A stretch of DNA of 64,000 nucleotides from Clostridia bacterium (GTDB lineage: Bacteria > Bacillota > Clostridia > Christensenellales > SZUA-584), in assembly GCA_003249555.1 (NCBI GenBank), contig QKIQ01000057.1, positions 62,001 to 126,000 on the forward strand, given 5' to 3'. Positions 17,002 through 25,840 of the stretch are shown here, piece after piece. A program made the position numbers and the translations under genes. The notes below the pieces were generated by a model that saw nothing but the letters and a program-made list of their open reading frames with translations, had not been told where the DNA came from and searched no databases. Each line of letters starts with the position of its first letter. Position 1 is the first letter of the stretch.

Positions 17002-18423
17002 ATGAAACAAAAAACGGGACTTATGCTCTTTTCAGTTGCGTTGGGCACGTTCATGTCGGCGCTGGATGCCAGCGTGGTCAATGTGGCCAATCCCGTAATA
17101 CAAGCGTATTACAATGTGCCGCTTGCCACGGTGGAATGGGTGGTAACTGCGTACCTGATCGTGGTGAGCAGCGTGTTGCTGTTTTTCGGACGCCTTTCTG
17201 ATCTGTACGGTCAAAAAAAGCTTTATATCACAGGTTTTGTGGTTTTTACAATTGGCTCGGCGTTGTGCGGACTGTCTGCAAGCATCGGTATTCTTATCGG
17301 CTTTCGTGTTTTGCAGGCTTTGGGCGCAGGCATGATGTTCTCCACAAATTCGGCAATTATCACACATAACGTGCCTGCAGACCGCCGCGGCCGCGCATTC
17401 AGCGTGAATGCGGTGTCGGTCGCTGTCGCGTTGTCTACCGGCCCTGTGCTGGGCGGGTGGCTCACAAGCGCTTTCGGATGGCAGAGCATTTTTTATATCA
17501 ACCTGCCTATTGGTATCATCGGTATTACGGCAGCGATGCGTTATATCCCGACAGACAAGCATAAGCCCGCTGTGTCCATGGATATTCCGGGCAGCATCAT
17601 GATATTCGCTGCGCTGTTTATGATACTGCTTGCACTGGAGCAGCTCAGTGCCGACATCAGTGCGCCAACGTTTGCGCTGATGATGCTGAGCGGGCTGTTT
17701 GTGGCTTGGGTGTTCATCCATTATGAAAAACGCAGTAAGCACCCGATTCTCAATCTGAAGTTGTTTCGCATCCGCGTGTTTTCGGCGAGCTTAGCAGCCG
17801 CCGTATTTAACTATATGGCGCAGTACATCATGGTTTTTCTTGTTCCGTTCTATTTGCAGACGGTGCGCATGTATACGCCCGCCATGTCGGGTCTGCTCTA
17901 TATGCCGATGCCGCTGGCAGCGTTGATTACCGCGCCCATCGCAGGTTTTATTGCCGACCGTGCCGATACGCGCATTTTGAGCTCTGTGGGTATGGGTGTG
18001 ATGGCGGCGGGGCTGTTTCTTTTAAGCCGCCTTGAGGTGGATACGCCAAACAGCTATATTATCATAGCGATGGCTGTCACCGGATTTGGCTCGGCGCTCT
18101 TTCAAACGCCCAACAACAGTGCTGTGATGGGCAGTGTGCCGGCAGTCAGCCGCGGGGTCGCCTCGGGTATGCTGGCGACGGCGCGCAACATAGGGATGGT
18201 ATTTGGCGTGGGGCTTTCCGGCACGCTTTTTACGTTGTTTGCGGGACAAGCACCCGGTCAGGCTGCGGAAGGAATCGCCGGATTGATTGCGCAAAAGGCT
18301 TCTTTCATTTATGCGCTTCGGCTCACTTTCATCGTCGCAAGCTCTGTGGCTGTTGCAGCCATGGCGGCTTCATTAACAAAAGGAAAAGCAAGTTTGCCGG
18401 ATATGCTCAAAAAGGCGGAATGA
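17002..18423 (+). CDS. MFS drug exporter, DHA2 family
   Basis: 473 residues with about 14 hydrophobic segments, as in EmrB/QacA proton antiporters. Motif A is GRLSDLYGQKKLY; the motif C region is ALSTGPVLGGWL, and DASVVNVA is typical of TM1 in DHA2 proteins. ATG 17002 follows AAGGGAAG at about 8 nt; an earlier in-frame start at 16945 adds residues without homology. It stands alone, so the exported compound is unknown. It lacks the membrane fusion partner of Gram-negative systems. Confidence 0.92.
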   Translation: MKQKTGLMLFSVALGTFMSALDASVVNVANPVIQAYYNVPLATVEWVVTAYLIVVSSVLLFFGRLSDLYGQKKLYITGFVVFTIGSALCGLSASIGILIGFRVLQALGAGMMFSTNSAIITHNVPADRRGRAFSVNAVSVAVALSTGPVLGGWLTSAFGWQSIFYINLPIGIIGITAAMRYIPTDKHKPAVSMDIPGSIMIFAALFMILLALEQLSADISAPTFALMMLSGLFVAWVFIHYEKRSKHPILNLKLFRIRVFSASLAAAVFNYMAQYIMVFLVPFYLQTVRMYTPAMSGLLYMPMPLAALITAPIAGFIADRADTRILSSVGMGVMAAGLFLLSRLEVDTPNSYIIIAMAVTGFGSALFQTPNNSAVMGSVPAVSRGVASGMLATARNIGMVFGVGLSGTLFTLFAGQAPGQAAEGIAGLIAQKASFIYALRLTFIVASSVAVAAMAASLTKGKASLPDMLKKAE

Positions 18424-18535
18424 CTAATTTTTTAACAAAGACAAAATATGGTTTATTTTTTGTATTTGCAAACGAATATCAAAGCGACAATCTCCAGATA
18501 ATATGTTTTGTGAATAATATGAAAGGAGCCCTTCT

Positions 18536-18721
18536 ATGTCACATTTAAACAAACTGGAGTTGCAGAACTTAAGGCATCTCATCGGCGCGCATGATACTGC
18601 ATTTCAGAAAATGCAGACGTATGCCCAACAGTCTACAGACCCACAGGTAAAGTCGTATTTCCAAAAATCTGCCCAGGACGCGCAGAAAACCAAACAGCAG
18701 TTGCTGTCATTTTTAGGTTAG
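18536..18721 (+). CDS. Small coat-like protein
   Basis: 61 residues, helical and Gln-rich (AFQKMQTYAQQ, QKTKQQLLSFLG). It has no signal peptide. Size, composition and its coat_F-like neighbour suggest a small spore coat component, but I do not recognise a named family with certainty. The ribosome site AAAGGAG lies about 8 nt upstream of ATG 18536. The next gene begins 13 bp after its stop. Confidence 0.7.
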   Translation: MSHLNKLELQNLRHLIGAHDTAFQKMQTYAQQSTDPQVKSYFQKSAQDAQKTKQQLLSFLG

Positions 18722-18734
18722 GAGGTTGATAGAG

Positions 18735-19022
18735 ATGCAAGGAAGCAGCACAATGGGAAACAACAATCAGGGCGGTTTGCAGGAAAAAGCGATGGTGAAT
18801 GACGCTTTGTCACAGGTGAAAAGCAGCCTGACCACTTATGCCAATGTGATTTCTGAATGTTCTAATCCCAACTTAAGACAGGCCATTCAGCAAATAAGAA
18901 ACAGCTGCGAGACGTCGCAGTATGAGCTTTACCAGATCGCTCAGCAAAAAGGCTTCTATCAGCCAGCAACGATGGCAGATGACAACGAAGTGAATCAGGT
19001 CAGAACGCAGTTTAGCGGCTGA
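18735..19022 (+). CDS. CotF-like spore coat protein
   Basis: 95 residues. DALSQVKSSLTTYANVISECSNPNLRQ and CETSQYELYQIAQQKGFYQPA match the Coat_F helical domain: a four-helix ferritin-like bundle without metal ligands, with the ending GFYQPA. I take ATG 18735 (GGAGG 9 nt upstream); a TTG at 18726 touches the ribosome site and is unlikely. Probably expressed in the mother cell with the preceding gene. A terminator follows. Confidence 0.82.
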   Translation: MQGSSTMGNNNQGGLQEKAMVNDALSQVKSSLTTYANVISECSNPNLRQAIQQIRNSCETSQYELYQIAQQKGFYQPATMADDNEVNQVRTQFSG

Positions 19023-19039
19023 CAGATGATTCCAAGAAA

Positions 19040-19070
19040 AGCTGACGGGTTTAATCCGTTGGCTTTTTTT
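19040..19070 (+). terminator. Rho-independent terminator
   Basis: AGCTGACGG-GTTTAAT-CCGTTGGCT stem-loop followed by seven T, ending at the stop codon of the convergent XRE gene. Confidence 0.85.
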
Positions 19071-19071
19071 A

Positions 19072-19305
19072 CTATTCTTCCGATTTATCAAACATTTCCG
19101 AATCAAAAAAACTGCGTACGCTGATGCCCAGTCCTTGGCATATCTTATTAATGGTTGCGATTCCTGTATTATGCGTAGACCCGTTTACGATATCGCTTAA
19201 TGTTGATTGTGTAATACCAGCTGCAAGTGAAAGGGCATTGATGCTTAATTGCCGTTCATCGCAAAGCTCAAGTATGCGGCAGATAACGGATTGAGAAATG
19301 TCCAT
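19072..19305 (-). CDS. XRE family transcriptional regulator
   Basis: 77 residues, almost entirely an HTH_3 domain: LCDERQLSINALSLAAGITQSTLSDIVNGS, then ATINKICQGLGISVRSFF. GAGGATC lies 7 nt before the ATG. It is transcribed away from a Spo0E-like gene; the shared upstream region holds a 17-bp inverted repeat over that gene's -35 box. It may therefore repress the Spo0E-like gene and so affect sporulation timing; this is inferred from the layout. Confidence 0.88.
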   Translation of the reverse strand: MDISQSVICRILELCDERQLSINALSLAAGITQSTLSDIVNGSTHNTGIATINKICQGLGISVRSFFDSEMFDKSEE

Positions 19306-19371
19306 TGCGTCGATCCTCGTTTTTTAGTCTTCTATTTCTCTAATCAGGACTATCTATTTTAACAGTTTTTT

Positions 19372-19424
19372 GTGATAAATGATAACGGAATACCGTTGTC
19401 ATTTATCACTTCTCGATATATAAT
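19372..19424 (+). promoter_or_regulatory. Operator-like palindrome over the spo0E-like promoter
   Basis: Left arm 19372-19388 and right arm 19393-19409 form a 17-bp inverted repeat with one mismatch (arms GTGATAAATGATAACGG and CCGTTGTCATTTATCAC, 4-nt centre). The right arm contains TTGTCA (19396-19401), a -35 box; TATAAT follows at 19419-19424 after 17 nt. A protein on the palindrome would block the promoter. The XRE protein encoded next door is the obvious candidate. Confidence 0.65.
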
Positions 19425-19467
19425 AAACGAAAAGTCGTTTACCCTTCAGTATGCACCGGAGGACATA

Positions 19468-19644
19468 ATGAAAAAGGACATTGAATTAGGCGAAATACAA
19501 AAAGAACGTGATATTCTGGATTGCATGATTGGGGATGCGATTTCTAAAGGCATTCGTATATCAAAAGATGAAACTATACTCAAACAAAGCCAAAAGCTAA
19601 ACAAGCTTATTGAACGATATCACAAGGTGAAATCGGAAATATAA
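19468..19644 (+). CDS. Spo0E-like aspartyl-phosphate phosphatase
   Basis: 58 residues. Two-helix protein with ILDCMIGDAISKG and the family motif SQKLNKLIERYH. Spo0E-type proteins remove phosphate from Spo0A~P and so delay sporulation. ATG 19468 has GGAGG 5 nt upstream; a GTG at 19372 lies inside the operator palindrome and upstream of the -10 box, so it cannot be the start. No terminator is evident after it. Confidence 0.75.
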   Translation: MKKDIELGEIQKERDILDCMIGDAISKGIRISKDETILKQSQKLNKLIERYHKVKSEI

Positions 19645-19867
19645 CCAATATTTCTTTAAGTGAATTTACCTTAATACCGCATACTTTTAAAATATGAAAT
19701 GAAAAACGAAAAAGGGCGTTATTGCTCTTTGTGCAGCACTGGGTTACCCCTATACATTTTTCTCCCTTTTTGTTTTGGCGTTTTTATATTCTTTCGGCGA
19801 ACGGGGGGCTCCGGACAGAAATCTATTGTTTGCTGTACTTCTCAGCATGAAAAAAGACGATATGGCA

Positions 19868-21035
19868 TTAGGTTCGATAATCCGCATTGATCTTGACGTA
19901 ATCGAGTGAAAAATCGCATGTCCACATAATATCGGAGGCATCGCCGTCGTGAAGGTCGATGATGTAAGTGACTTCCTTTTTCTTGAGCACCTGCAGTGCC
20001 GCATCTTCGTCAAACGCAAGGCCGCCGCCGTTTTTGCAGACCTGCACGCTGCCGATGTAAATATCAACTTTGGCAGGAGCAAAAGAAGCGCCTGAATAGC
20101 CGGCCGCGGTCAGAAGTCGGCCCCAATTGGCGTCGTTGCCGAAAGCCGCGGTTTTGCACAATGGCGATTTCGCAATGGCGGAGGCAATCATGTGCGCGTC
20201 GTCTATGGTGAGCAGTTTGGTTGCGCCTTCGCCGTCTGCCGCGAGCATCTTGGAAAGCGTGACGCAGACATCCTCTAAAGCAGACAAAAATGTATGATAA
20301 TCATCCGTGTTTTCTTCGATGGGAGCGTTTCCCGCCAGCCCAGAGGCGAGCAGCAGTACCTTGTCGCAGACGCTGGTGTCACCGTCTACTGAGATGCGGT
20401 TGTACGAGACATCCGCTGCGGTTTTCAGCGCGGTTTTCAGCGATTTGGCAGATATCGCCGCATCCGTTGTGATGACGGAGATCATGGTAGCCATGTTGGG
20501 ATGAATCATACCGCTGCCTTTGGCCATGCCGCCGATTCTGACCTCACATCCGCCAATAGTGGCTTATTTGCGCCTGCTTCATGACGGTGTCCGTGGTCAT
20601 AATGGCCGCCGCCGCGTCTGCGCCGCCTTCGCGCGTGAGTACAGCCTTTTTCAGCCCCGCTTCAATACGCTCGATGGGAAGAGGGAGGCCAATTACGCCT
20701 GTGGAACCCGTGAGCACATATTTGGGCCAGCAGCCTAACGCTTCGGCTGTCATCTGCGCCATACACAGCGCGTCCTGTTCGCCGCGGGTGCCGAGGCATG
20801 CGTTGGCATTGCCCGCATTGATAATGACGGCCTGCGCTTTTCCTTTGCGCACGTTCTTTTGCGCCAGCATAAGAGAATGACCTTTCACTTTGTTGCGTGT
20901 AAACACACCCGCCGCTGTCGCGACGCAATCAGATTTGATCACGGCAAGATCTTTATTGCCGTTTTTTTTAATGCCGCAGGCCACGCCTGCCGCCGTAAAT
21001 CCTTTGGCGTATGTCACGCCGCTGCCTTTATCCAT
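19868..21035 (-). pseudogene. argJ: argJ with a one-base frameshift
   Basis: Bifunctional ornithine acetyltransferase / N-acetylglutamate synthase of the arginine pathway, broken into two frames. The 5' part (21035 to 20544; start MDKGSGVTYAKGF) runs to AAAIMTTDTVMKQAQIS, then goes out of frame and stops. The 3' part, in another frame, resumes with GGCEVRIGG and MAKGSGMIHPNMATM, which holds the autocleavage site before Thr, and runs to the normal C-terminus (IMWTCDFSLDYVKINADYRT). One missing base near 20559-20566 explains it; restoring it gives QISATIGGCEVRIGGM. It may be a real mutation or a sequence error. No other arg gene is near. Confidence 0.88.
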
Positions 21036-21092
21036 GCTCTTATGTACCTTTCTTTGTATTAGCAATTATTATAGCATAAATTATTAACGCGT

Positions 21093-21788
21093 CTATTCGT
21101 GAAGCAGTATTTCTTCCAGTTTCTTTGCGTCACGTATGTAAAAGCTGTTTCGTTGATAGTCCACCGCGCCTTCCTCGTTCATGCGCGAAAGCTCGCGAGA
21201 CAGTGCGCTGCGGTTAACGCTCAAGTAGTCGGCAAGCGCCTGCCGATCCAGCACAATTTCAAAACGGCGGCTACCAAAGCGCGTTGCCTGATCCAGCAGA
21301 TAAGACGCGATTTTCTGCCGTGTGGTTTTGCGCGCCATATGATCGAGCTTCTCGGTGAGGGCCATGTTTTTTTGAGCCACGATGCGCAGCATATTGTGAA
21401 TAAGTGCCGAGTGATGCGAGCAGCATGACGAGCATGTGTGCATAATTTTGTTAAACGACAGCAGCAGCACTGTCACGTCTGTCATCGCTTCCACGGTAAC
21501 GGGGCTTGTTTTTACGCCGGCACATACGAAAGTTTCTGCGAACAGATGGGGTGGCGTGAGTGCGCCGATAACGGTTCGGTTGCCGAGCAGGTCTGTCTTA
21601 AACACGGTGACTTGGCCGGACAGTACGATGCCGACGTGTGTTAAAGGGTCTCCCTCCATCAGAATATAACTGCCTTTTTTGTAGTCTTTACTGGCTGCGC
21701 CGAGGCAGTTTAGCATGCCGTCAAGGTCAGTCTCGCTGATGCGGTCGAACAGCGCGATGCGAATGAGGTGTTTTGACGAAATATCCAT
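21093..21788 (-). CDS. Crp/Fnr family transcriptional regulator
   Basis: 231 residues. An N-terminal cyclic-nucleotide-like beta barrel (GSYILMEGDPLTHVGIVLSGQVTVF) and a C-terminal HTH_Crp (LDRQALADYLSVNRSALSRELSRM). A CSSCCSHH cluster at about residues 120-127 could bind metal or sense redox state. It is divergent from a ferredoxin-like gene with a perfect palindrome between them, so it probably controls that gene and itself. The ligand is unknown. Confidence 0.9.
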   Translation of the reverse strand: MDISSKHLIRIALFDRISETDLDGMLNCLGAASKDYKKGSYILMEGDPLTHVGIVLSGQVTVFKTDLLGNRTVIGALTPPHLFAETFVCAGVKTSPVTVEAMTDVTVLLLSFNKIMHTCSSCCSHHSALIHNMLRIVAQKNMALTEKLDHMARKTTRQKIASYLLDQATRFGSRRFEIVLDRQALADYLSVNRSALSRELSRMNEEGAVDYQRNSFYIRDAKKLEEILLHE

Positions 21789-21804
21789 GAACCTGCTCCT
21801 TAAT

Positions 21805-21818
21805 GTTGCAAATGCAAC
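21805..21818. promoter_or_regulatory. Candidate Crp/Fnr operator
   Basis: GTTGCA-AA-TGCAAC, a perfect 14-bp palindrome centred between the two divergent genes, 17 bp from the regulator start and 58 bp from the ferredoxin start. Confidence 0.55.
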
Positions 21819-21876
21819 GGATGTTTGTGTTTAAATATATGATAATAAGGGCAGAAAATCAAGGAGGAATTAAAAA

Positions 21877-22581
21877 ATGAAACGGAAAATTATTTCAATA
21901 GATCAGGAAAAATGCAACGGATGTGGGCTGTGCGTGGATGCGTGCCACGAGGGCGCGCTGGCGATGGTGAACGGCAAGGCGCAGCTGATGTCTGAATCGT
22001 ACTGTGACGGCCTTGGGGACTGTCTGCCGGAGTGCCCGACAGGGGCGATCACCATTGAAGAACGCGAAGCCGCGGATTTCGACAAGGAAGCTGTGGAAAA
22101 GCATATGGCGGCAAGGAAGCACGTACATGCGGGGGGCGGATGCCCGTCTTCACGTACAGCTGTGTTCGAAAGAAAACCTCAGGCGGCTGAGCCTGTGCCA
22201 AAGGAAGAGGTTGTTTCCGAGCTTAACCAGTGGCCTTGCCAGATCAAGCTGGTGCCGGTGAACGCACCGTATTTCCAAGGGGCGAAGCTGCTTATCGCGG
22301 CAGACTGCACGGCATTTGCCAACGCGAACGTGCACAGCCGCTTTATGCGCGGAAAGATCACGTTGATTGGCTGCCCAAAGCTGGATATGGTGGACTATTC
22401 GGACAAACTCACCGAGATACTCAAAAACAACGATATTAAAAGTATCGAAGTGCTGCGCATGAGCGTACCGTGCTGCGGCGGCATCGAATACGCGGTCAAA
22501 CAGGCGTTGCAAAAAAGCGGCAAGATGATACCGTGGCAGGTCACGGTGATTGCACCGAATGGCGAAATTGTTGAGGATTAA
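21877..22581 (+). CDS. 4Fe-4S ferredoxin-domain protein
   Basis: 234 residues. Residues 1-60 hold two 4Fe-4S cluster motifs: CNGCGLCVDAC and a second with CDGLGDCLPECP. The C-terminal half (INAPYFQGAKLLIAADCTAFA-type region, IGCPKLDMVD, VPCCGGIEYAV) is found attached to such ferredoxins in Clostridia and has conserved Cys residues of its own. It likely takes part in electron transfer under control of the divergent Crp/Fnr regulator; the partner is unknown. The ribosome site AAGGAGG precedes ATG 21877. Confidence 0.85.
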   Translation: MKRKIISIDQEKCNGCGLCVDACHEGALAMVNGKAQLMSESYCDGLGDCLPECPTGAITIEEREAADFDKEAVEKHMAARKHVHAGGGCPSSRTAVFERKPQAAEPVPKEEVVSELNQWPCQIKLVPVNAPYFQGAKLLIAADCTAFANANVHSRFMRGKITLIGCPKLDMVDYSDKLTEILKNNDIKSIEVLRMSVPCCGGIEYAVKQALQKSGKMIPWQVTVIAPNGEIVED

Positions 22582-22586
22582 AGACA

Positions 22587-22616
22587 CTCAAGGATGCATC
22601 ATAACGGTGCAACCTT
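22587..22616 (+). terminator. Hairpin after the ferredoxin gene
   Basis: CTCAAGG (22587-22593) pairs with CCTTGAG (22613-22619), with an inner GCATC/GGTGC stem. It contains the first copy of TGCATCATAACGGTGC, a 16-nt direct repeat found again at 22686. There is no T tract. Confidence 0.5.
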
Positions 22617-22668
22617 GAGCATGGCGGAAGACCAATGGTTTTCCGCCATGCTTATCAGATTACAGTCT
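22617..22668 (+). repeat. Terminator-associated repeat, copy 3
   Basis: Begins GAGCATGGCGGAAGACC and GGTTTTCCGCCATGCT, a 12-bp perfect stem with further inner pairs, and ends near TTACAGTCT. Over the first 32 nt it matches the 16.6-kb copy at 25 positions, and the changes keep the stem. It lies between two 16-nt direct repeats (22595-22610 and 22686-22701). Confidence 0.55.
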
Positions 22669-22684
22669 ATTTAGAGCCTAAAGC

Positions 22685-22708
22685 GTGCATCATAACGGTG
22701 CGCATTTT
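22685..22708 (+). terminator. Weak hairpin with T tract
   Basis: GTGCATC-ATAAC-GGTGCGC (7 pairs, two wobble) followed by ATTTTTT. Probable terminator of the ferredoxin gene; second copy of the direct repeat. Confidence 0.55.
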
Positions 22709-22853
22709 TTCGTTTCTGGGTGGCAAAAGATGCTGTTTACCAGCAAATAGGTACACAAGGCTCACGTCTGCGGTGCCAATCATTATCATTTAGCGTTTTC
22801 ATAGCAACCGAATCTGGTATATAATAAGAAAACCAACCAATACAGGAGAGGAC

Positions 22854-23747
22854 ATGTTACGTTTTAAACCGGTAGAACTTGAAGAAAAAGCGAATTTTGA
22901 AAAGTTTACGCTGTGCCACGGCTATCATAATCTGGAGGCGTCGTTTGCCAACATTTTTATCTGGAGGCGAGCGTGGCATATACAGATGGCGACGGATGAA
23001 CTCGCTTTATATCTGCATTTGAGCAGCGGGAGCGTATCTTTTGCGCTGCCGCCTTTTTTGGACGACTGCGATACAAGCATGGTAGACCCGCTGACGCGCT
23101 ATGACGAGTTTTTCGCATCGCGCGGGGAAAAGCCGCTTTTGAAAGGTGTGACCACGCAGTTAAAGGAGAAAATCGAGCGCGACTGTCCCGGATGGTATAC
23201 ATTTACGCCTGACAGAGACAATTTTGAGTATGTCTACAGCGCGGAGGATCTGATGACGCTGAAGGGTAAGAAGTATCACGCGAAGCGCAATCACATCAAT
23301 AAGTTTTTAAAACAGCATACGTTTGAATACCGCCGCTACACGCAGGACGATTTTAACGCCTGCATTGAACTGCAAGAAAAATGGATGGAGACAAAGGACG
23401 GTGAGGCGGGCGGCTATCGGAACGAGCTCTCGGCCGCCAAAGACGCGCTGACCTATATCGACGAACTGGGCTTAAAGTGTGGTTTGCTGTATGTGGACGG
23501 ACATCTGGAGGCGTATTCTATCGGCGAGAAGTTTGATGATATGGCGATCATCCATTTTGAAAAGGCGAATCCTGATATACAGGGTGTATTTGCACTCATC
23601 AATCGTGAGTTTGCAAGCCGTGAATTCAGCGATGTCAAATACATCAACCGTGAGGAAGACATGGGCATTGAGGGGTTGCGCAAGGCCAAACTGTCTTATT
23701 ACCCTGTCTGTCTCAAAGAAAAATTTGTGGGTGTGAGAAACCAATGA
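22854..23747 (+). CDS. DUF2156 (LPG synthase C-terminal-like) protein
   Basis: 297 residues. Matches the acyltransferase-like fold of phosphatidylglycerol lysyltransferase C-terminal domains, seen here in KKYHAKRNHINKF and EAYSIGEKFDDMAIIHFEKAN, with NREFASREFSDVKYINREEDMGIEGLRKAK near the end. It lacks the membrane half of MprF and so is a soluble enzyme of unknown substrate. It is translationally coupled (ATGA) to the following GNAT gene. The ribosome site is GGAGAGG. Confidence 0.85.
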   Translation: MLRFKPVELEEKANFEKFTLCHGYHNLEASFANIFIWRRAWHIQMATDELALYLHLSSGSVSFALPPFLDDCDTSMVDPLTRYDEFFASRGEKPLLKGVTTQLKEKIERDCPGWYTFTPDRDNFEYVYSAEDLMTLKGKKYHAKRNHINKFLKQHTFEYRRYTQDDFNACIELQEKWMETKDGEAGGYRNELSAAKDALTYIDELGLKCGLLYVDGHLEAYSIGEKFDDMAIIHFEKANPDIQGVFALINREFASREFSDVKYINREEDMGIEGLRKAKLSYYPVCLKEKFVGVRNQ

Positions 23748-24751
23748 GCAAGGATATCCGTCTGCTGGCAAAGGATGAACGGCCGCTGGCCAAAGCGCTT
23801 TGGAAAGAGGCTTTTCAAGACTCCGACGCGTTCATTAATTGGTACTTTGATCATAAGATACTTCAGGGCAATTCGCTTTGTATGTTTGAAGGCGGAGAGC
23901 TTTTGTCTATCGTTCACATGATTCCTTATGCGGTGCGCATACAGGGCAGGCCGGTTAATTCGGCGTTTATCGCGGGTGTTGCCACGTCTGAGAAAAGGCG
24001 GGGTGAGGGGCTGATGCGCACGATGCTGTCTGAGTCGCTGGCACTTCTTAAAACGCGCGGGACAGCCATTACGCATTTGTATCCATTCAGCCACAAGTTT
24101 TATGAGAAGTTCGGTTGGGCAGCATATTCATGCGTAAGCCGACAGACAGTGACTGCGGCCAGTCGTCTGCGCGGCGCTGACGTGATTGAGACAATGAATG
24201 CCGACGAGCTTTCACCGATGTACAACCGTATGATGAAAGACTTCGACGGCTATGTGATACGCGGCAAGCGCGAATGGGAATGGCGCCTTGGTGAGCTTAA
24301 AAGCGACGGGGGGCGCTGTGCTGTACTGATAAGGGACGATCGGGCTTGCGCATACATGCTCTATTATGCGACAAAGGAAAAAGCCGATATTATCGAGACG
24401 GTCTACGAAGATGAAGAAGACATCGGTGCGCTGCTTGCATATATACTGTCACAGGGACATGGCCGCGCTGAATACTATATACCGTCGGAAGGCATCAATT
24501 CTGCCAAGCACGGTATGGCGCGCATCGTAGACGCAAAGGCGCTGCTCCTAGAACTTGACGCGCAAGACCTTGTACTGAATTACGATATTGTGGATGATTT
24601 TGCCGTATGGAACAACACACAAAACGACTGCAAGCAAAGAATGAGCGTGTCTGAACTTGTCTGCCTTGTTCATTGCGGGAAAAACAAGCAAAATCCGGCG
24701 CTGGCGCGCTTTTTCGCACCGCGTAAGACTTGCATTTTTGAAGCTTATTGA
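23744..24751 (+). CDS. GNAT N-acetyltransferase, Eis-like
   Basis: 335 residues. The N-terminal GNAT domain has the acetyl-CoA loop VATSEKRRGEGLMRTML and YPFSHKFYEKFGW, both typical of Eis-like enzymes, with a second GNAT-like and a C-terminal sterol-carrier-like part expected by length. Eis proteins acetylate amines, including aminoglycosides; the substrate here is not known. It starts in the stop codon of the DUF2156 gene. The ATP synthase operon begins 15 bp later, so read-through is possible. Confidence 0.83.
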   Translation: MSKDIRLLAKDERPLAKALWKEAFQDSDAFINWYFDHKILQGNSLCMFEGGELLSIVHMIPYAVRIQGRPVNSAFIAGVATSEKRRGEGLMRTMLSESLALLKTRGTAITHLYPFSHKFYEKFGWAAYSCVSRQTVTAASRLRGADVIETMNADELSPMYNRMMKDFDGYVIRGKREWEWRLGELKSDGGRCAVLIRDDRACAYMLYYATKEKADIIETVYEDEEDIGALLAYILSQGHGRAEYYIPSEGINSAKHGMARIVDAKALLLELDAQDLVLNYDIVDDFAVWNNTQNDCKQRMSVSELVCLVHCGKNKQNPALARFFAPRKTCIFEAY

Positions 24752-24766
24752 TTACAATAAATAGTT

Positions 24767-25078
24767 ATGTGGGGTTTATTTGTTGGTATCATTATCGGTG
24801 TGCTGCAGGTGATTGGTTTGTACACATTCGGCAAAATGATACTCGGGGAAAATAGAAAGGCAAAGGCTCTGGGTGCGTTTTTACTTCTTGCGAAAATCGC
24901 ATTGATTGTTTTGGTCTTTGTCTTGGTATCGGCGGTATCTTTGACGCATGTGATTTGGACGGCGGGGGGTATGCTGCTCGGGCTTATCGGAACACTGGCG
25001 TTTATGACCAGACGTCATAAAAAGAAAGACATAAATGACCGCGGAAACACGGGCGGAAAGGACAGCATCAATGGTTGA
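24767..25078 (+). CDS. atpI: ATP synthase subunit I-like membrane protein
   Basis: 103 residues with about four hydrophobic helices (GIIIGVLQVIGLYTF, ALGAFLLLAKIALIVLVFVL, VIWTAGGMLLGLIGTLAFM) and a charged tail. Position just before atpB identifies it as the AtpI-type assembly factor that helps c-ring formation; sequence identity in this family is low. The ribosome site is weak. It overlaps the atpB start by 8 bp. Confidence 0.8.
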   Translation: MWGLFVGIIIGVLQVIGLYTFGKMILGENRKAKALGAFLLLAKIALIVLVFVLVSAVSLTHVIWTAGGMLLGLIGTLAFMTRRHKKKDINDRGNTGGKDSING

Positions 25079-25802
25079 GCATATAATACGGGGTGTGGGC
25101 CGGATGGCTCTGCAATCTGAGGAAGTGGCGGTGACGCCGCCAACGGTTTCTCTGTTTGGGCTGAAAATTAATGAAACGCTTTTTGTCACATGGGTTGTCA
25201 TGCTTATTCTTGTTTTCGTTGCTGTCATCATCCGTATTTTTGTGATTACAAAATTCAAAACCATACCAAAGGGCATACAAAACATTCTCGAAATGTTCGT
25301 GGAATTCTGCGAGAAGTTTACAAAATCGCAGCTGGGCAGACGCGGCGCGTCTTACGCGGCGTATATTTTCACCATCGCTGTGATGATTGTAAGCACCAGT
25401 ATTATCGAGCTTTTCGGTTTTCGTCCTCCCGCTACGGATATCAATTTCACCATTGCGATAGCGCTGATGTCGTTTGTGGTTATCAACGCGTTCGGGTTTT
25501 ACTATACCGGTTTTTTCGGCCGTTTGAAATGGTTTGTGAAGCCCAAGGCGTTTATGCTGCCTGTCAATCTGGTGACGCACGCGGTTATTCCTGTGTCGCT
25601 CTCGTTCCGTCTTTTTGGCAACATGTTTGCGGGGCTTGTCGTGATGGACTTGCTTTACAGCGTGACTTATCTTTCTATCGGCATACCGGCATTTTTGGCG
25701 ATGTATTTCAATTTGTTCCATGTGGGCATTCAAACGTATATTTTCCTTGTGCTCACGCTTTCCTTTATGGAGGAAACGGTGATGTACGGGGCTAAAAGAT
25801 AG
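25071..25802 (+). CDS. atpB: F-type ATP synthase subunit a
   Basis: 243 residues, membrane. Forms the ion half-channels next to the c ring. The essential Arg is in [17 protein letters not shown], and the C-terminal [18 protein letters not shown] is typical. I use ATG 25071 (AAAGGA about 9 nt upstream), which overlaps the atpI stop; the longer frame from 25035 lies within atpI. Confidence 0.95.
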   Translation: MVEHIIRGVGRMALQSEEVAVTPPTVSLFGLKINETLFVTWVVMLILVFVAVIIRIFVITKFKTIPKGIQNILEMFVEFCEKFTKSQLGRRGASYAAYIFTIAVMIVSTSIIELFGFRPPATDINFTIAIALMSFVVINAFGFYYTGFFGRLKWFVKPKAFMLPVNLVTHAVIPVSLSFRLFGNMFAGLVVMDLLYSVTYLSIGIPAFLAMYFNLFHVGIQTYIFLVLTLSFMEETVMYGAKR

Positions 25803-25840
25803 AATTAAATAATAGTTTATTATTACTGGAGGTAAAAAAC

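Noticed and set aside
19372-19467. Longer N-terminus for the Spo0E-like protein from GTG 19372
   Set aside because: It lies upstream of the -10 box and within the operator palindrome, so it would not be transcribed.
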